Origin: Kordiimonadaceae bacterium
Lineage (GTDB): Bacteria; Pseudomonadota; Alphaproteobacteria; Sphingomonadales; Emcibacteraceae
Direction: 5' to 3'
DNA: 14,827 bases
NCBI GenBank assembly: GCA_018699075.1
Contig: JABIPV010000320.1
Location: forward strand, 1 to 14,827
Part shown: piece after piece, positions 1-7,178 of the stretch
Layout of the letters: each line of letters opens with the position of its first letter
Numbering within the stretch: the stretch's first letter is position 1
Notes under the pieces: generated by a model
Seen by the model: the letters and a program-made list of their open reading frames with translations, nothing else
Database searches by the model: none
Told to the model about the DNA's origin: nothing
Position numbers and translations under genes: made by a program

Positions 1-228
1 GCTAAGTTTTACATTGGCGAAGGCGATAATGTTTAGGCCAAGGGCTTTCGGGTCGAGCAGGCCGACACGTTTTGAAATAATGCCTTTTTCTTCTAGTCTT
101 TTGATGCGGCGCCAGCAGGGGGCGGCGGAAAGGCCGACGAGGTCCGCGAGCTCCGCATTGGTGATGGTGCTGTCTTCTTGGATGGCGTTTAAAATTTTCT
201 TATCAATATCGCTTAAATCTATGAGCAT
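1..228 (-). CDS. Lrp/AsnC-family transcriptional regulator, N-terminal part (truncated by window edge)
   Basis: The minus strand from 228 down to the window edge reads as 76 uninterrupted codons starting MLIDLSDIDKKILNAIQEDS. This is the winged helix-turn-helix start of Lrp/AsnC regulators: the D-x-x-D-x-x-I-L opening, the helix-turn-helix around residues 22-43 (TITNAELADLVGLSAAPCWR) and the typical R-I-K-R-L-E-E-K-G-I-I segment at 41-51. The effector-binding RAM domain would lie beyond the left edge. An AAGGAA ribosome binding site sits about 7 bases before the ATG. The gene is divergent from the 2-oxoacid oxidoreductase operon. Family regulators usually bind an amino acid and control a neighbouring amino-acid gene, so it is inferred to regulate the operon at 367-4901. 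The gene is open at the edge, so truncation is a window effect rather than decay. Confidence 0.9.
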   Translation of the reverse strand, partial: MLIDLSDIDKKILNAIQEDSTITNAELADLVGLSAAPCWRRIKRLEEKGIISKRVGLLDPKALGLNIIAFANVKLS

Positions 229-366
229 TATTATTTCCTTAAATATGCAATAAACGTAGTAATATTTCTTATATTAAGCAAAATATGTCAAAAAAGAAAG
301 TATTTTTCGCCGAAAATATGAGAAAATATACCCATAAATAAAACATCTATTATGGAGCACATCGTT
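229..366. promoter_or_regulatory. Divergent promoter/operator region between the Lrp-type regulator and the oxidoreductase operon
   Basis: This AT-rich spacer must hold promoters in both directions. It contains a perfect short palindrome, TTTTCG-C-CGAAAA, at 304-316. It also has a direct repeat GAAAATAT at 312-319 and 322-329, one helical turn apart, and a further AAAATATG at 280-287. Such spaced AT-rich palindromic motifs fit what is known of Lrp/AsnC operators, but the assignment is inference. A TTGACA hexamer lies on the minus strand at 291-286, but no good -10 box follows it at the right distance. The ribosome binding site for the plus-strand gene is GGAG at 354-357. Confidence 0.45.
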
Positions 367-3300
367 ATGGGCATTAACATCACCCTCAATGATAAATATG
401 AACTGGAAACGGGCAAAGCATTTATGACAGCGACACAGGCGCTTGTGCGTATCCCAATTGTGCAAAGATGGCGGGATAATGCGGCGGGCTTAAATACGGC
501 TGGTTTTATTTCCGGATACCGTGGTTCTCCCCTTGGTGGATTTGACGCCGCGCTTCATAAAGCAGAAAAATATTTACGCGCCGAAAATGTTTATTTCGAA
601 GAAGGTATCAACGAAGAACTCGGTGCCACTGCCGTCTGGGGTACCCAGCAAGTGAACATGTACAAAGGTGCTAAATATGATGGCGTATTTGGCATGTGGT
701 ACGGTAAAGGTCCAGGTGTTGATCGCAGCTGTGATGTTTTGCGCCATGCCAATGCGGCGGGGACAAGCCCGCTCGGTGGTGTGCTTGCAATTGCGGGTGA
801 TGATCACGCGTGTAAATCATCAACCATTCCCCATCAATCGGACCATAGCTTTTATTCAACCATGCTGCCGATGTTATACCCGGCCAACATGCAGGAATTC
901 GTTGAATATGGACTGCTCGGCATTGCCATGTCGCGCTATAGCGGCTGTTGGACCGCCTTTAAAGTGACCAGTGATACGGCGGAAAGCACCGGTGTTGTCG
1001 ACCTAACCCGCGAAGACCGCAAGATTATCATTCCCGGTGACGATGATTTTGAAATGCCTGAAGGGGGGCTACATATTCGTCCCCATGATGTGTGGCGAGA
1101 ACAGGATTACAGACTTCAACGTTATAAGCTTTTCGCTGCACTTGCGTTTGGTAAGAAAAATAATTTAGACCGCATCGTAATGGATAGTACTAAGCCGCGA
1201 TTTGGCATCATCACCAGTGGCAAAACATACGGCGATGTGCGTCAAGCTTTGTTTGAACTCGGCATCGACGAAGACGTGGCCGAACAAATCGGTCTTCGGG
1301 TTTTTAAAGTAGGAATGCCTTGGCCGCTGGAGCCAGAAGGGGTTAGGAATTTTTGTGAAGGCCTAGAAGAAATACTAATCGTTGAAGAAAAACGTGAGTT
1401 GATCGAAAACCAGTTAAAGCAGCAGCTTTTTAACTGGCATGCGGATAAGCGGCCAGTAGTGGTTGGAAAATATGATGAAAAAGGCCAGTGGTTATTGCCG
1501 CCTGAAAATGAGCTTTCTGTTGGACTTATTACCCATGTGATTGCCGACAGGATTTCCCATTTCTATAAAGGTGAAATGGTAGAATATGCACGTAAATATT
1601 TTAACCGCCGCGAAGAAATGCAGGCAAATTATAAAACGCCACTCGTCCGTTCACCGTATTTTTGTTCAGGTTGCCCGCATAATTCATCAACCAAAGTACC
1701 ACAAGGCAGTCGCGCCATGGCGGGTATTGGCTGCCATATTATGGCCCTTTGGATGGACCGTAGTACAACGGAATTTACCCAAATGGGCGGCGAAGGTGTT
1801 CCGTGGATCGGGCAGGCGCCGTTTACAGATGAAAAGCATATTTTCACTAACCTTGGCGATGGCACATATAACCATTCCGGTATTCTCGCCATTCGCGCAG
1901 CAATTGCTGCCAAGGTAAACATTACCTATAAAATTCTTTATAATGATGCAGTGGCCATGACCGGCGGTCAACCGGTTGAAGGGGGCCTAACGGTTGAGAA
2001 AATCGCCCTGCAAATGCGCGGTGAGGGGGCCAAGAAAATCTGGATCGTTACAGAAGATTTAGACCGTTATGAAAAACGAGGCCTTATACCAGCGGATATT
2101 GAAATACTTGATCGTTATGAAATGGATGCTGTTCAACTGAAAGCTCGTGAAGTGGAAGGCTGTAGCATCATTATTTATGATCAAACCTGTGCTGCTGAAA
2201 AACGTCGTCGCCGCAAACGGGGGAAATACCCTGATCCTGACAAACGCGTGTTTATTAATGATGCAGTGTGTGAAGGGTGCGGTGATTGTTCCGAAAAATC
2301 AAACTGTGTGTCTGTGGAGCCGCTCGAAACTGAATATGGCCGCAAACGAATGATCAATCAATCTAGCTGTAATAAGGATTTTTCATGTGTGAAAGGCTTC
2401 TGCCCTTCATTTGTTAGCGTCATTGGTGGAGAGCTTAAAAAACCAAAAGTCACAGGGTTGGAGGCACTCCTGGGAAATATACCCATGCCAAAAATCGAAA
2501 CGGTAAAAAGTGAATATAATATTCTCGTGGCGGGTGTTGGTGGAACAGGGGTTCTCACAATCGGTGGTCTTCTCGGTATGGCCGCTCATGTGGATGGCCT
2601 TGCCAGTAATCTGCTCGATATGACAGGCCTCGCCCAAAAAGGCGGTGCGGTACTCACCCACGTTCGTTTGGGGGCAGAGATTGATATTCTACGTACACCA
2701 CATATTTTAACAGGGTGTTCGGATTTGCTACTGGCGTGTGATTTAGTGGTGGGCGCCAGTCCTGATGCCATTGAATGTGTGCGTAAAGACAGGACAAAAT
2801 CGATTATTAATTCTCATAACAGTCCCGTATCGGCGTTCGTAGAAAATAATAATATTGATTTTCAGAGGGAAAACTTAAAAAGATCCATTGAGGACCATAC
2901 CTTGGACAGTGATCGTCATTATGTCGAAGCCACAGAACTGGCGACAATGCTGCTCGGTGATGCCATAGCGACAAATGTATTTATGCTGGGTTATGCGTGG
3001 CAAATGGGGCTGATCCCACTTTCTTTTTTGGCGATGGAAAAAGCGATTGAGCTTAATGGTGTGGCCGTAGATCAAAATAAAAAAACCTTTGCATGCGGGC
3101 GTATCGCCGCCCATGATATGGCGGGTTTAAAAGAATTCGTTAAACCCTTAACCAACGCCGCCCTGCACGCGGATATTTCAACCACTACAGCTGATATTGT
3201 GCAAAAGCGTGTAAAAATGCTCACTGAATATCAAGATCAGGCCTACAGCGAACGTTATTTAGCTTTGTTAAATAAAGTTTCGTCTTTTGATAGTGGTGAA

Positions 3301-3822
3301 ATTTATGTGGCGGTGGCCAAAAGCTATTATAAGTTACTCGCTATTAAAGACGAATATGAAGTGGCTCGTCTTTACACCAACGGTGAATTTAAACAAAAAC
3401 TTGATGCTCAGTTTACAGGAAATTATAAGCTAAAATTTCATATGGCTCCGCCGATATTTGAAAAGAAAAACTCAAGTACGGGTGAAACTGAAAAAAGAGA
3501 ATTTGGCCCCTGGATGATGAGCGCCTTAAAAATGATTGCGCGTTTCAAGTTTTTACGTGCAACGGCGTTCGATATTTTCGCATATTCAGCGGAGCGGAAA
3601 ATGGAACGTCATTTAATTACAGAATATGAAGAAATAGTGGAAATAGTACTCGACAAATTAAATAAAGATAATTACCAGTTGTGTCTTGAAATTCTTGCGT
3701 TGCCGATGTCATACAATGGCTATGGTCATGTTAAGGAAAAAAACATTAAATTGGCTAAAAATACTTTAATTACTTTATTAGATGAGCTTGATCAAAAAAC
3801 GAATTTTAAACAAGCGTCATAA
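367..3822 (+). CDS. Indolepyruvate/2-oxoacid ferredoxin oxidoreductase, fused single-chain form
   Basis: This 1151-residue enzyme oxidatively decarboxylates a 2-oxoacid (indolepyruvate, phenylpyruvate or a branched-chain oxoacid) to the acyl-CoA, passing electrons to ferredoxin. The order is that of IorA followed by IorB in one chain. An N-terminal pyrimidine-binding domain has GYRGSPLGG near residue 50. The thiamine-diphosphate domain has CSGCPHN at 433-439 and GDGTYNHSG near 497. A ferredoxin-like cluster has Cys635, 638, 641 and 647, and further Cys at 668, 674 and 679 could ligate a second cluster. The gamma (IorB) domain starts at VAGVGGTGV near 721. A long C-terminal extension is, from memory, typical of the proteobacterial fused family (about 1150-1190 residues). 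The start at 367 is chosen over an in-frame ATG at 352 because GGAG at 354-357 lies 9 bases before it, whereas 352 has no ribosome binding site. It is followed 17 bases later by an amino acid dehydrogenase, so the pair is probably one operon. The substrate cannot be read from sequence. Confidence 0.93.
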   Translation: MGINITLNDKYELETGKAFMTATQALVRIPIVQRWRDNAAGLNTAGFISGYRGSPLGGFDAALHKAEKYLRAENVYFEEGINEELGATAVWGTQQVNMYKGAKYDGVFGMWYGKGPGVDRSCDVLRHANAAGTSPLGGVLAIAGDDHACKSSTIPHQSDHSFYSTMLPMLYPANMQEFVEYGLLGIAMSRYSGCWTAFKVTSDTAESTGVVDLTREDRKIIIPGDDDFEMPEGGLHIRPHDVWREQDYRLQRYKLFAALAFGKKNNLDRIVMDSTKPRFGIITSGKTYGDVRQALFELGIDEDVAEQIGLRVFKVGMPWPLEPEGVRNFCEGLEEILIVEEKRELIENQLKQQLFNWHADKRPVVVGKYDEKGQWLLPPENELSVGLITHVIADRISHFYKGEMVEYARKYFNRREEMQANYKTPLVRSPYFCSGCPHNSSTKVPQGSRAMAGIGCHIMALWMDRSTTEFTQMGGEGVPWIGQAPFTDEKHIFTNLGDGTYNHSGILAIRAAIAAKVNITYKILYNDAVAMTGGQPVEGGLTVEKIALQMRGEGAKKIWIVTEDLDRYEKRGLIPADIEILDRYEMDAVQLKAREVEGCSIIIYDQTCAAEKRRRRKRGKYPDPDKRVFINDAVCEGCGDCSEKSNCVSVEPLETEYGRKRMINQSSCNKDFSCVKGFCPSFVSVIGGELKKPKVTGLEALLGNIPMPKIETVKSEYNILVAGVGGTGVLTIGGLLGMAAHVDGLASNLLDMTGLAQKGGAVLTHVRLGAEIDILRTPHILTGCSDLLLACDLVVGASPDAIECVRKDRTKSIINSHNSPVSAFVENNNIDFQRENLKRSIEDHTLDSDRHYVEATELATMLLGDAIATNVFMLGYAWQMGLIPLSFLAMEKAIELNGVAVDQNKKTFACGRIAAHDMAGLKEFVKPLTNAALHADISTTTADIVQKRVKMLTEYQDQAYSERYLALLNKVSSFDSGEIYVAVAKSYYKLLAIKDEYEVARLYTNGEFKQKLDAQFTGNYKLKFHMAPPIFEKKNSSTGETEKREFGPWMMSALKMIARFKFLRATAFDIFAYSAERKMERHLITEYEEIVEIVLDKLNKDNYQLCLEILALPMSYNGYGHVKEKNIKLAKNTLITLLDELDQKTNFKQAS

Positions 3823-3839
3823 TTTGAAAAGACAATAAC

Positions 3840-4901
3840 ATGATTGATAAAAATCAGTTCCGCGGCCATGAGCAAGTGGCCTATTTCCATGATAAAGAAA
3901 GCGGCCTAAAGGCCTTTATCGCCGTTCATGACACATCCCTTGGCCCCGCGGCGGGTGGGTGTCGTATGTGGCCTTACGCAAATGAAATGGATGCCTTAAG
4001 TGATGCGCTACGTCTGGCACGGGGCATGAGCTATAAAAATGCGATGGCAGGATTACCTCTTGGCGGTGGCAAGGCGGTGATTATTGGTAATTCAAAAACC
4101 GATAAATCTGATGAGCTTTTTAAAGCACTTGGCCGTTCAATTGAAAGCTTAAACGGGGCCTACATTACCGCAGAAGATGTGGGCATGACAGAGCATGACA
4201 TGATGACAATCGCAACAGAGACCGATCATGTGGCAGGACTTCCCCAAGGCGATAATGACAGTAGTGATCATGCCAGCGGGGATCCATCGCCCTTTACGGC
4301 AAAAGGAATATATTTAGGGATAAAAGCCGCCGTAAAATATAAACTCGGTAAAGACAGTTTAGAAGGTTTAACCATTGCCGTTCAAGGAGTGGGACATGTC
4401 GGGCAATATCTTTGCCAGCACCTTTATAATGATGGTGTAAAGCTACTTGTCAGTGACATAGTGCAAGAAAACCTTGAATATGCGGTTGAACATTTTAACG
4501 CAACAGTGGTGCCAATTGATGAAATTTTATCAGTGAAGGCTGATGTGCTTTCCCCTTGTGCACTCGGTGCAATTATCAATGATGACACGGTGCCAAACTT
4601 CAATGTGCCGATCATTGCCGGCGGTGCTAATAATCAACTTGCGGAAGACACCCACGGAATACGCTTGATGGATAAGGGCATTTTATTTGCCCCTGATTAT
4701 GTGATTAATGCCGGTGGCATTATCAATGTTTCCGGTGAAGCAATCGGTGATTACGATATTGATTGGGTCAACAAAAAAGTAGATAATATCTATAACACTT
4801 TGATCCATATTTTTGAACGTGCCGATCAAGAACAACGCCCGACCAACGTGGTTGCTGACGAAATGGCCGAAGAAATTATTGCAAACGCGAAAATTTCTTA
4901 A
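3840..4901 (+). CDS. Leu/Phe/Val-type amino acid dehydrogenase (NAD-dependent)
   Basis: This 353-residue member of the Glu/Leu/Phe/Val dehydrogenase family deaminates an L-amino acid to its 2-oxoacid with NAD. The substrate domain shows GPAAGGCRMWPY at 36-47, MSYKNAMAGLPLGGGKAVI at 63-81 with the two family lysines Lys66 and Lys78, and AEDVG at 111-115 with catalytic Asp113. The GDPSPFTAKG segment at 147-156 is typical of leucine and phenylalanine dehydrogenases. The Rossmann loop VQGVGHVGQYL is at 181-191, and Asp206 at the end of the next strand fits NAD rather than NADP. Length matches leucine dehydrogenase (about 350-365). Leu, Val and Phe specificity cannot be separated by eye. It lies 17 bases after the oxidoreductase with only a weak ribosome binding site, so co-transcription is likely, and its product would be the oxidoreductase substrate. 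Its stop overlaps the stop of the convergent hydrolase by 4 bases. Confidence 0.92.
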   Translation: MIDKNQFRGHEQVAYFHDKESGLKAFIAVHDTSLGPAAGGCRMWPYANEMDALSDALRLARGMSYKNAMAGLPLGGGKAVIIGNSKTDKSDELFKALGRSIESLNGAYITAEDVGMTEHDMMTIATETDHVAGLPQGDNDSSDHASGDPSPFTAKGIYLGIKAAVKYKLGKDSLEGLTIAVQGVGHVGQYLCQHLYNDGVKLLVSDIVQENLEYAVEHFNATVVPIDEILSVKADVLSPCALGAIINDDTVPNFNVPIIAGGANNQLAEDTHGIRLMDKGILFAPDYVINAGGIINVSGEAIGDYDIDWVNKKVDNIYNTLIHIFERADQEQRPTNVVADEMAEEIIANAKIS

Positions 4902-5761
4902 TAATTTATTTGATCTAAGACAGCCTGGAATAACGGGCTGTCTTTTTTATTAAGTTCTAAAATAATATCAAAGTGATTAAAAACAGGCATATCGATGTAA
5001 GATGTTTCAATGCCTTTATCCTGACACGCGTTCATATATTCCTTTGTCTGACGGTGAAATTCTGATGTCTCATTTTCACCGACGGTAAAGGCTATTGGGC
5101 ATGCTGCTTCCGGTACGTGATGCAGGGGGCTTAATTTATGGGCATCTTCCTTGGTCATGCCAAGGGCATCATTGACGCTGGTGGAAACGATGGGTTCCAA
5201 ATCATATACCCCGCTAATGGCGAGCGCTCCTTTTAGGGGGCAACTTTCGAAGCCATATTTAGGCCAGTCCATGCTGAGTACTTCGGCGAGCAAATGCCCG
5301 CCAGCAGAGTGTCCCGATATAGTGATGTTATTTTTATCGCCGTTGAATTTTTCAGCATTTTTTATGACCGAAATAATGCCTCGCCTTGTTTGATCAACCA
5401 TTTCAAAAAGGCTCGCTTCAGGGGCGAGGGTATAATCAAAGGCAATATAGATAATATCATGATCAAGAAAGTTTGGCGCGCCTATGCTGTTTTCATCTTT
5501 GGAAAGTTCTTGCCAATATCCACCGTGAATAAAAACATGAACTGGGAAGGGGCCTTCGCCTTTTGGAATAAACACATCCATATGGGAACGTTCTTCGGGA
5601 CCGTATTTTACATCTGCGGTTAGTCTATCTTTTAAATCGAATTTAATCTGGGCACTGATATCAATATATTGATTGATATAAACCATAATATCATCAACGC
5701 AGCTGCTGGGGCTATATTCCCGTTCTAATGTTTCTGGGTCCATTTGGTGATAAGGCTTCAT
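4898..5761 (-). CDS. Alpha/beta hydrolase, arylformamidase (kynurenine formamidase)-like
   Basis: This 287-residue hydrolase probably converts N-formylkynurenine to kynurenine and formate. It has the oxyanion-hole motif HGGYWQ at 79-84 and the nucleophile elbow SGHSAGGHL at 149-157, with Ser152. GENETSEFHRQ at 228-238 places Glu231 where, as I recall the mammalian AFMID protein, the triad acid is Asp. His263 in NHFD is the likely catalytic histidine. HGGYWQ, GHSAG and EFHRQ together are characteristic of the AFMID-like branch, distinct from the metal-dependent KynB type. The start at 5761 is chosen because GGAA lies a few bases upstream and the protein begins like family members. Upstream in-frame ATGs would push it into kynU. 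It is divergent from kynureninase, the next pathway enzyme, which supports the role. An esterase of other specificity remains possible. Confidence 0.82.
   Translation of the reverse strand: MKPYHQMDPETLEREYSPSSCVDDIMVYINQYIDISAQIKFDLKDRLTADVKYGPEERSHMDVFIPKGEGPFPVHVFIHGGYWQELSKDENSIGAPNFLDHDIIYIAFDYTLAPEASLFEMVDQTRRGIISVIKNAEKFNGDKNNITISGHSAGGHLLAEVLSMDWPKYGFESCPLKGALAISGVYDLEPIVSTSVNDALGMTKEDAHKLSPLHHVPEAACPIAFTVGENETSEFHRQTKEYMNACQDKGIETSYIDMPVFNHFDIILELNKKDSPLFQAVLDQINY
4917..4948 (+). terminator. Rho-independent terminator of the dehydrogenase operon, inside the convergent hydrolase gene
   Basis: A perfect 9-bp stem pairs AAGACAGCC (4917-4925) with GGCTGTCTT (4936-4944). The loop is 10 bases and a T run continues to 4948. 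It is polar: on the minus strand the hairpin is followed by AGATCAAAT rather than a T run, so it should stop only plus-strand transcripts. It begins 16 bases after the dehydrogenase stop and at the same time encodes the last residues of the minus-strand hydrolase. Confidence 0.9.
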
Positions 5762-5874
5762 GTAAATTCCGATATAAGAAAACGTTATAATAAAGTACAT
5801 ATTTTTACATGGCAGATTTAATTGATCAATGATAGTCTGCGACAAAATGAAAATATATCGAAAGAACATTAAAA
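5762..5874. promoter_or_regulatory. Divergent intergenic region between the arylformamidase-like gene and kynU
   Basis: This 113-base AT-rich spacer must carry start signals for both genes. It contains a perfect 10-bp palindrome ATTGATCAAT at 5821-5830, near its middle, which could be a shared operator. The palindrome supplies a TTGATC hexamer on each strand. On the minus strand this is followed 17 bases later by AAAAAT (5806-5801), a weak match to a -10 box. A TATAAT on the plus strand at 5786-5791 has no convincing -35. No promoter here is firm. Confidence 0.35.
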
Positions 5875-7113
5875 ATGACCTTAACCCGTGAAGATTTTGT
5901 AGCCCTAGATGCCGAAGATGTTTTGGCCCCTTTCGCAGATGAATTTGATCTGCCTGAAGGTATGGTATACTTGGATGGCAACAGTTTAGGCGCCATGCCA
6001 AAAGCGGCACTCGCCCGTGCTCAAGAAGTAATTTTAAAAGAATGGGGTACTGACTTAATCAAAAGCTGGAACAAAGCAGGTTGGTTTAACCTTGTCGAAA
6101 AACTGGGCGATAAAACCGCGACCCTAATAGGTGCAGATAAAGGCGAAGTCATTTTTGCCGATGCAACGGGCCTAAATGTTTATAAATTGGTGGCTGCGGC
6201 ATTAGACATGCGACCTGACCGCAAAGTTATTGTCATGGAAGGAAGTAACTTTCCAACGGATAATTATATGGTGCAAGGATTAATTAAGCAGCTTGGCCGT
6301 GGTCACGAAATCAGGTTTGCCGAAGATGGTGAGATTTTAGACGCCATTGATGATGATGTGGCCGTGGTTTGTCTAACTCATGTTCATTATAAAACCGGTA
6401 ACCTTCATGATATGGCGGCGATTACCGCAAAAGCCCAAAAGGTTGGCGCGCTTACCGTTTGGGATTTATGCCATAGCGCAGGCGCACTTGCCGTTGATTT
6501 GAACGGCTGTAATGTCGATCTTGCGCTTGGATGCACGTATAAATATTTAAACGGTGGCCCGGGATCACAATCATTTATGTTTGTTGCCAAACGCCATCAC
6601 GGTAAAGCCGCGCAACCGCTAACAGGTTGGTGGGGTCATGACGCCCCCTTTGGTTTTGAGCGTGATTATCGCCCCCGTCAGGATATTAGGCAGTTTAGCA
6701 CGGGTACTGAACCGATTGTCTCTCTCGCCATGTCGGAAGTAGGGCTTGATATATTTATGCGCGCGGATATGAGTGAAATTCGTAAGAAATCACTTAAACA
6801 AACCGACTTATTCATTCAGCTTATTAAAGAACGCCTTGATGGTTATGGTTTTAGTATAGCAACGCCGTTAGAACATGATAAACGCGGAAGTCAGGTTTCG
6901 ATTTATTCAGATAACGGCTTTCCTATTATGCAAGCGTTAATTGCCGCTGATGTTGTGGGTGATTTTAGGGCACCTGATATTATGCGCTTTGGCTTTACAC
7001 CGCTTTATGTTTCATATGTGGATGTGTGGGATGCCATTGATAGATTAAAAAATATCATGGAAAGCGGTAGTTGGGATAAGCCTGAATTTAAAAATAGAGG
7101 CGCAGTTACCTAA
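5875..7113 (+). CDS. kynU: Kynureninase
   Basis: This 412-residue PLP-dependent enzyme cleaves kynurenine to anthranilate and L-alanine (or 3-hydroxykynurenine to 3-hydroxyanthranilate) in tryptophan breakdown. Seen features are LDGNSLG at 33-39 near the N-terminus, WDLCHSAGA at 196-204 with Asp197 for the PLP ring nitrogen, and TYKYLNGGPGS at 221-231 with Lys223 as the PLP Schiff-base lysine. Other family segments are GWWGH at 251-255 and FSTGTEP at 274-280. Length fits the family (about 410-420). The late motif reads RGSQVSI at 337-343, whereas many family members, as I recall, have RGSH-V. The Q is worth noting but should not by itself abolish activity. It is divergent from the arylformamidase-like gene. 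No tryptophan 2,3-dioxygenase or anthranilate-degrading gene is visible here. Confidence 0.95.
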   Translation: MTLTREDFVALDAEDVLAPFADEFDLPEGMVYLDGNSLGAMPKAALARAQEVILKEWGTDLIKSWNKAGWFNLVEKLGDKTATLIGADKGEVIFADATGLNVYKLVAAALDMRPDRKVIVMEGSNFPTDNYMVQGLIKQLGRGHEIRFAEDGEILDAIDDDVAVVCLTHVHYKTGNLHDMAAITAKAQKVGALTVWDLCHSAGALAVDLNGCNVDLALGCTYKYLNGGPGSQSFMFVAKRHHGKAAQPLTGWWGHDAPFGFERDYRPRQDIRQFSTGTEPIVSLAMSEVGLDIFMRADMSEIRKKSLKQTDLFIQLIKERLDGYGFSIATPLEHDKRGSQVSIYSDNGFPIMQALIAADVVGDFRAPDIMRFGFTPLYVSYVDVWDAIDRLKNIMESGSWDKPEFKNRGAVT

Positions 7114-7126
7114 AAAAATATATTTT

Positions 7127-7162
7127 TTATATGGTTTATGATAGGGTCCATAAAAATTATAA
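7127..7162. promoter_or_regulatory. Imperfect inverted repeat in the leader of the first TPR gene
   Basis: Left arm TTATATGGTTTATG (7127-7140) can pair with CATAAAAATTATAA (7149-7162) at 11 of 14 positions, with three central mismatches and an 8-base loop. It ends 16 bases before the ATG at 7179. Its left arm resembles the left arm of the perfect inverted repeat ahead of the second TPR gene (TATGGTTTAT here versus TGTGGTTCAT there). Just upstream is a perfect AT palindrome at 7113-7128 that overlaps the kynU stop. It may be an operator or an RNA hairpin. The function is inference. Confidence 0.4.
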
Positions 7163-7178
7163 TTATAAGGGTGTCGAA

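Noticed and set aside
14..253. 79-codon plus-strand open frame at the left edge
   Set aside because: It lies opposite the clear Lrp/AsnC coding sequence and reads as a complement artefact.
352..366. ATG at 352 as start of the oxidoreductase
   Set aside because: There is no ribosome binding site before it, and the GGAG that serves the ATG at 367 overlaps it.
5762..6010. Upstream extension of the hydrolase reading frame to an ATG at 6010
   Set aside because: It would overlap the kynU coding region by 136 bases, has no ribosome binding site and adds sequence unlike the family N-terminus. The start at 5761 fits better.
7113..7128. AT-only palindrome after kynU (and a similar one near 8885-8898 after the first TPR gene) as intrinsic terminators
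   Set aside because: The stems are purely A-T and lack a GC core, so they would be too weak. They may instead be AT-rich promoter-like DNA.
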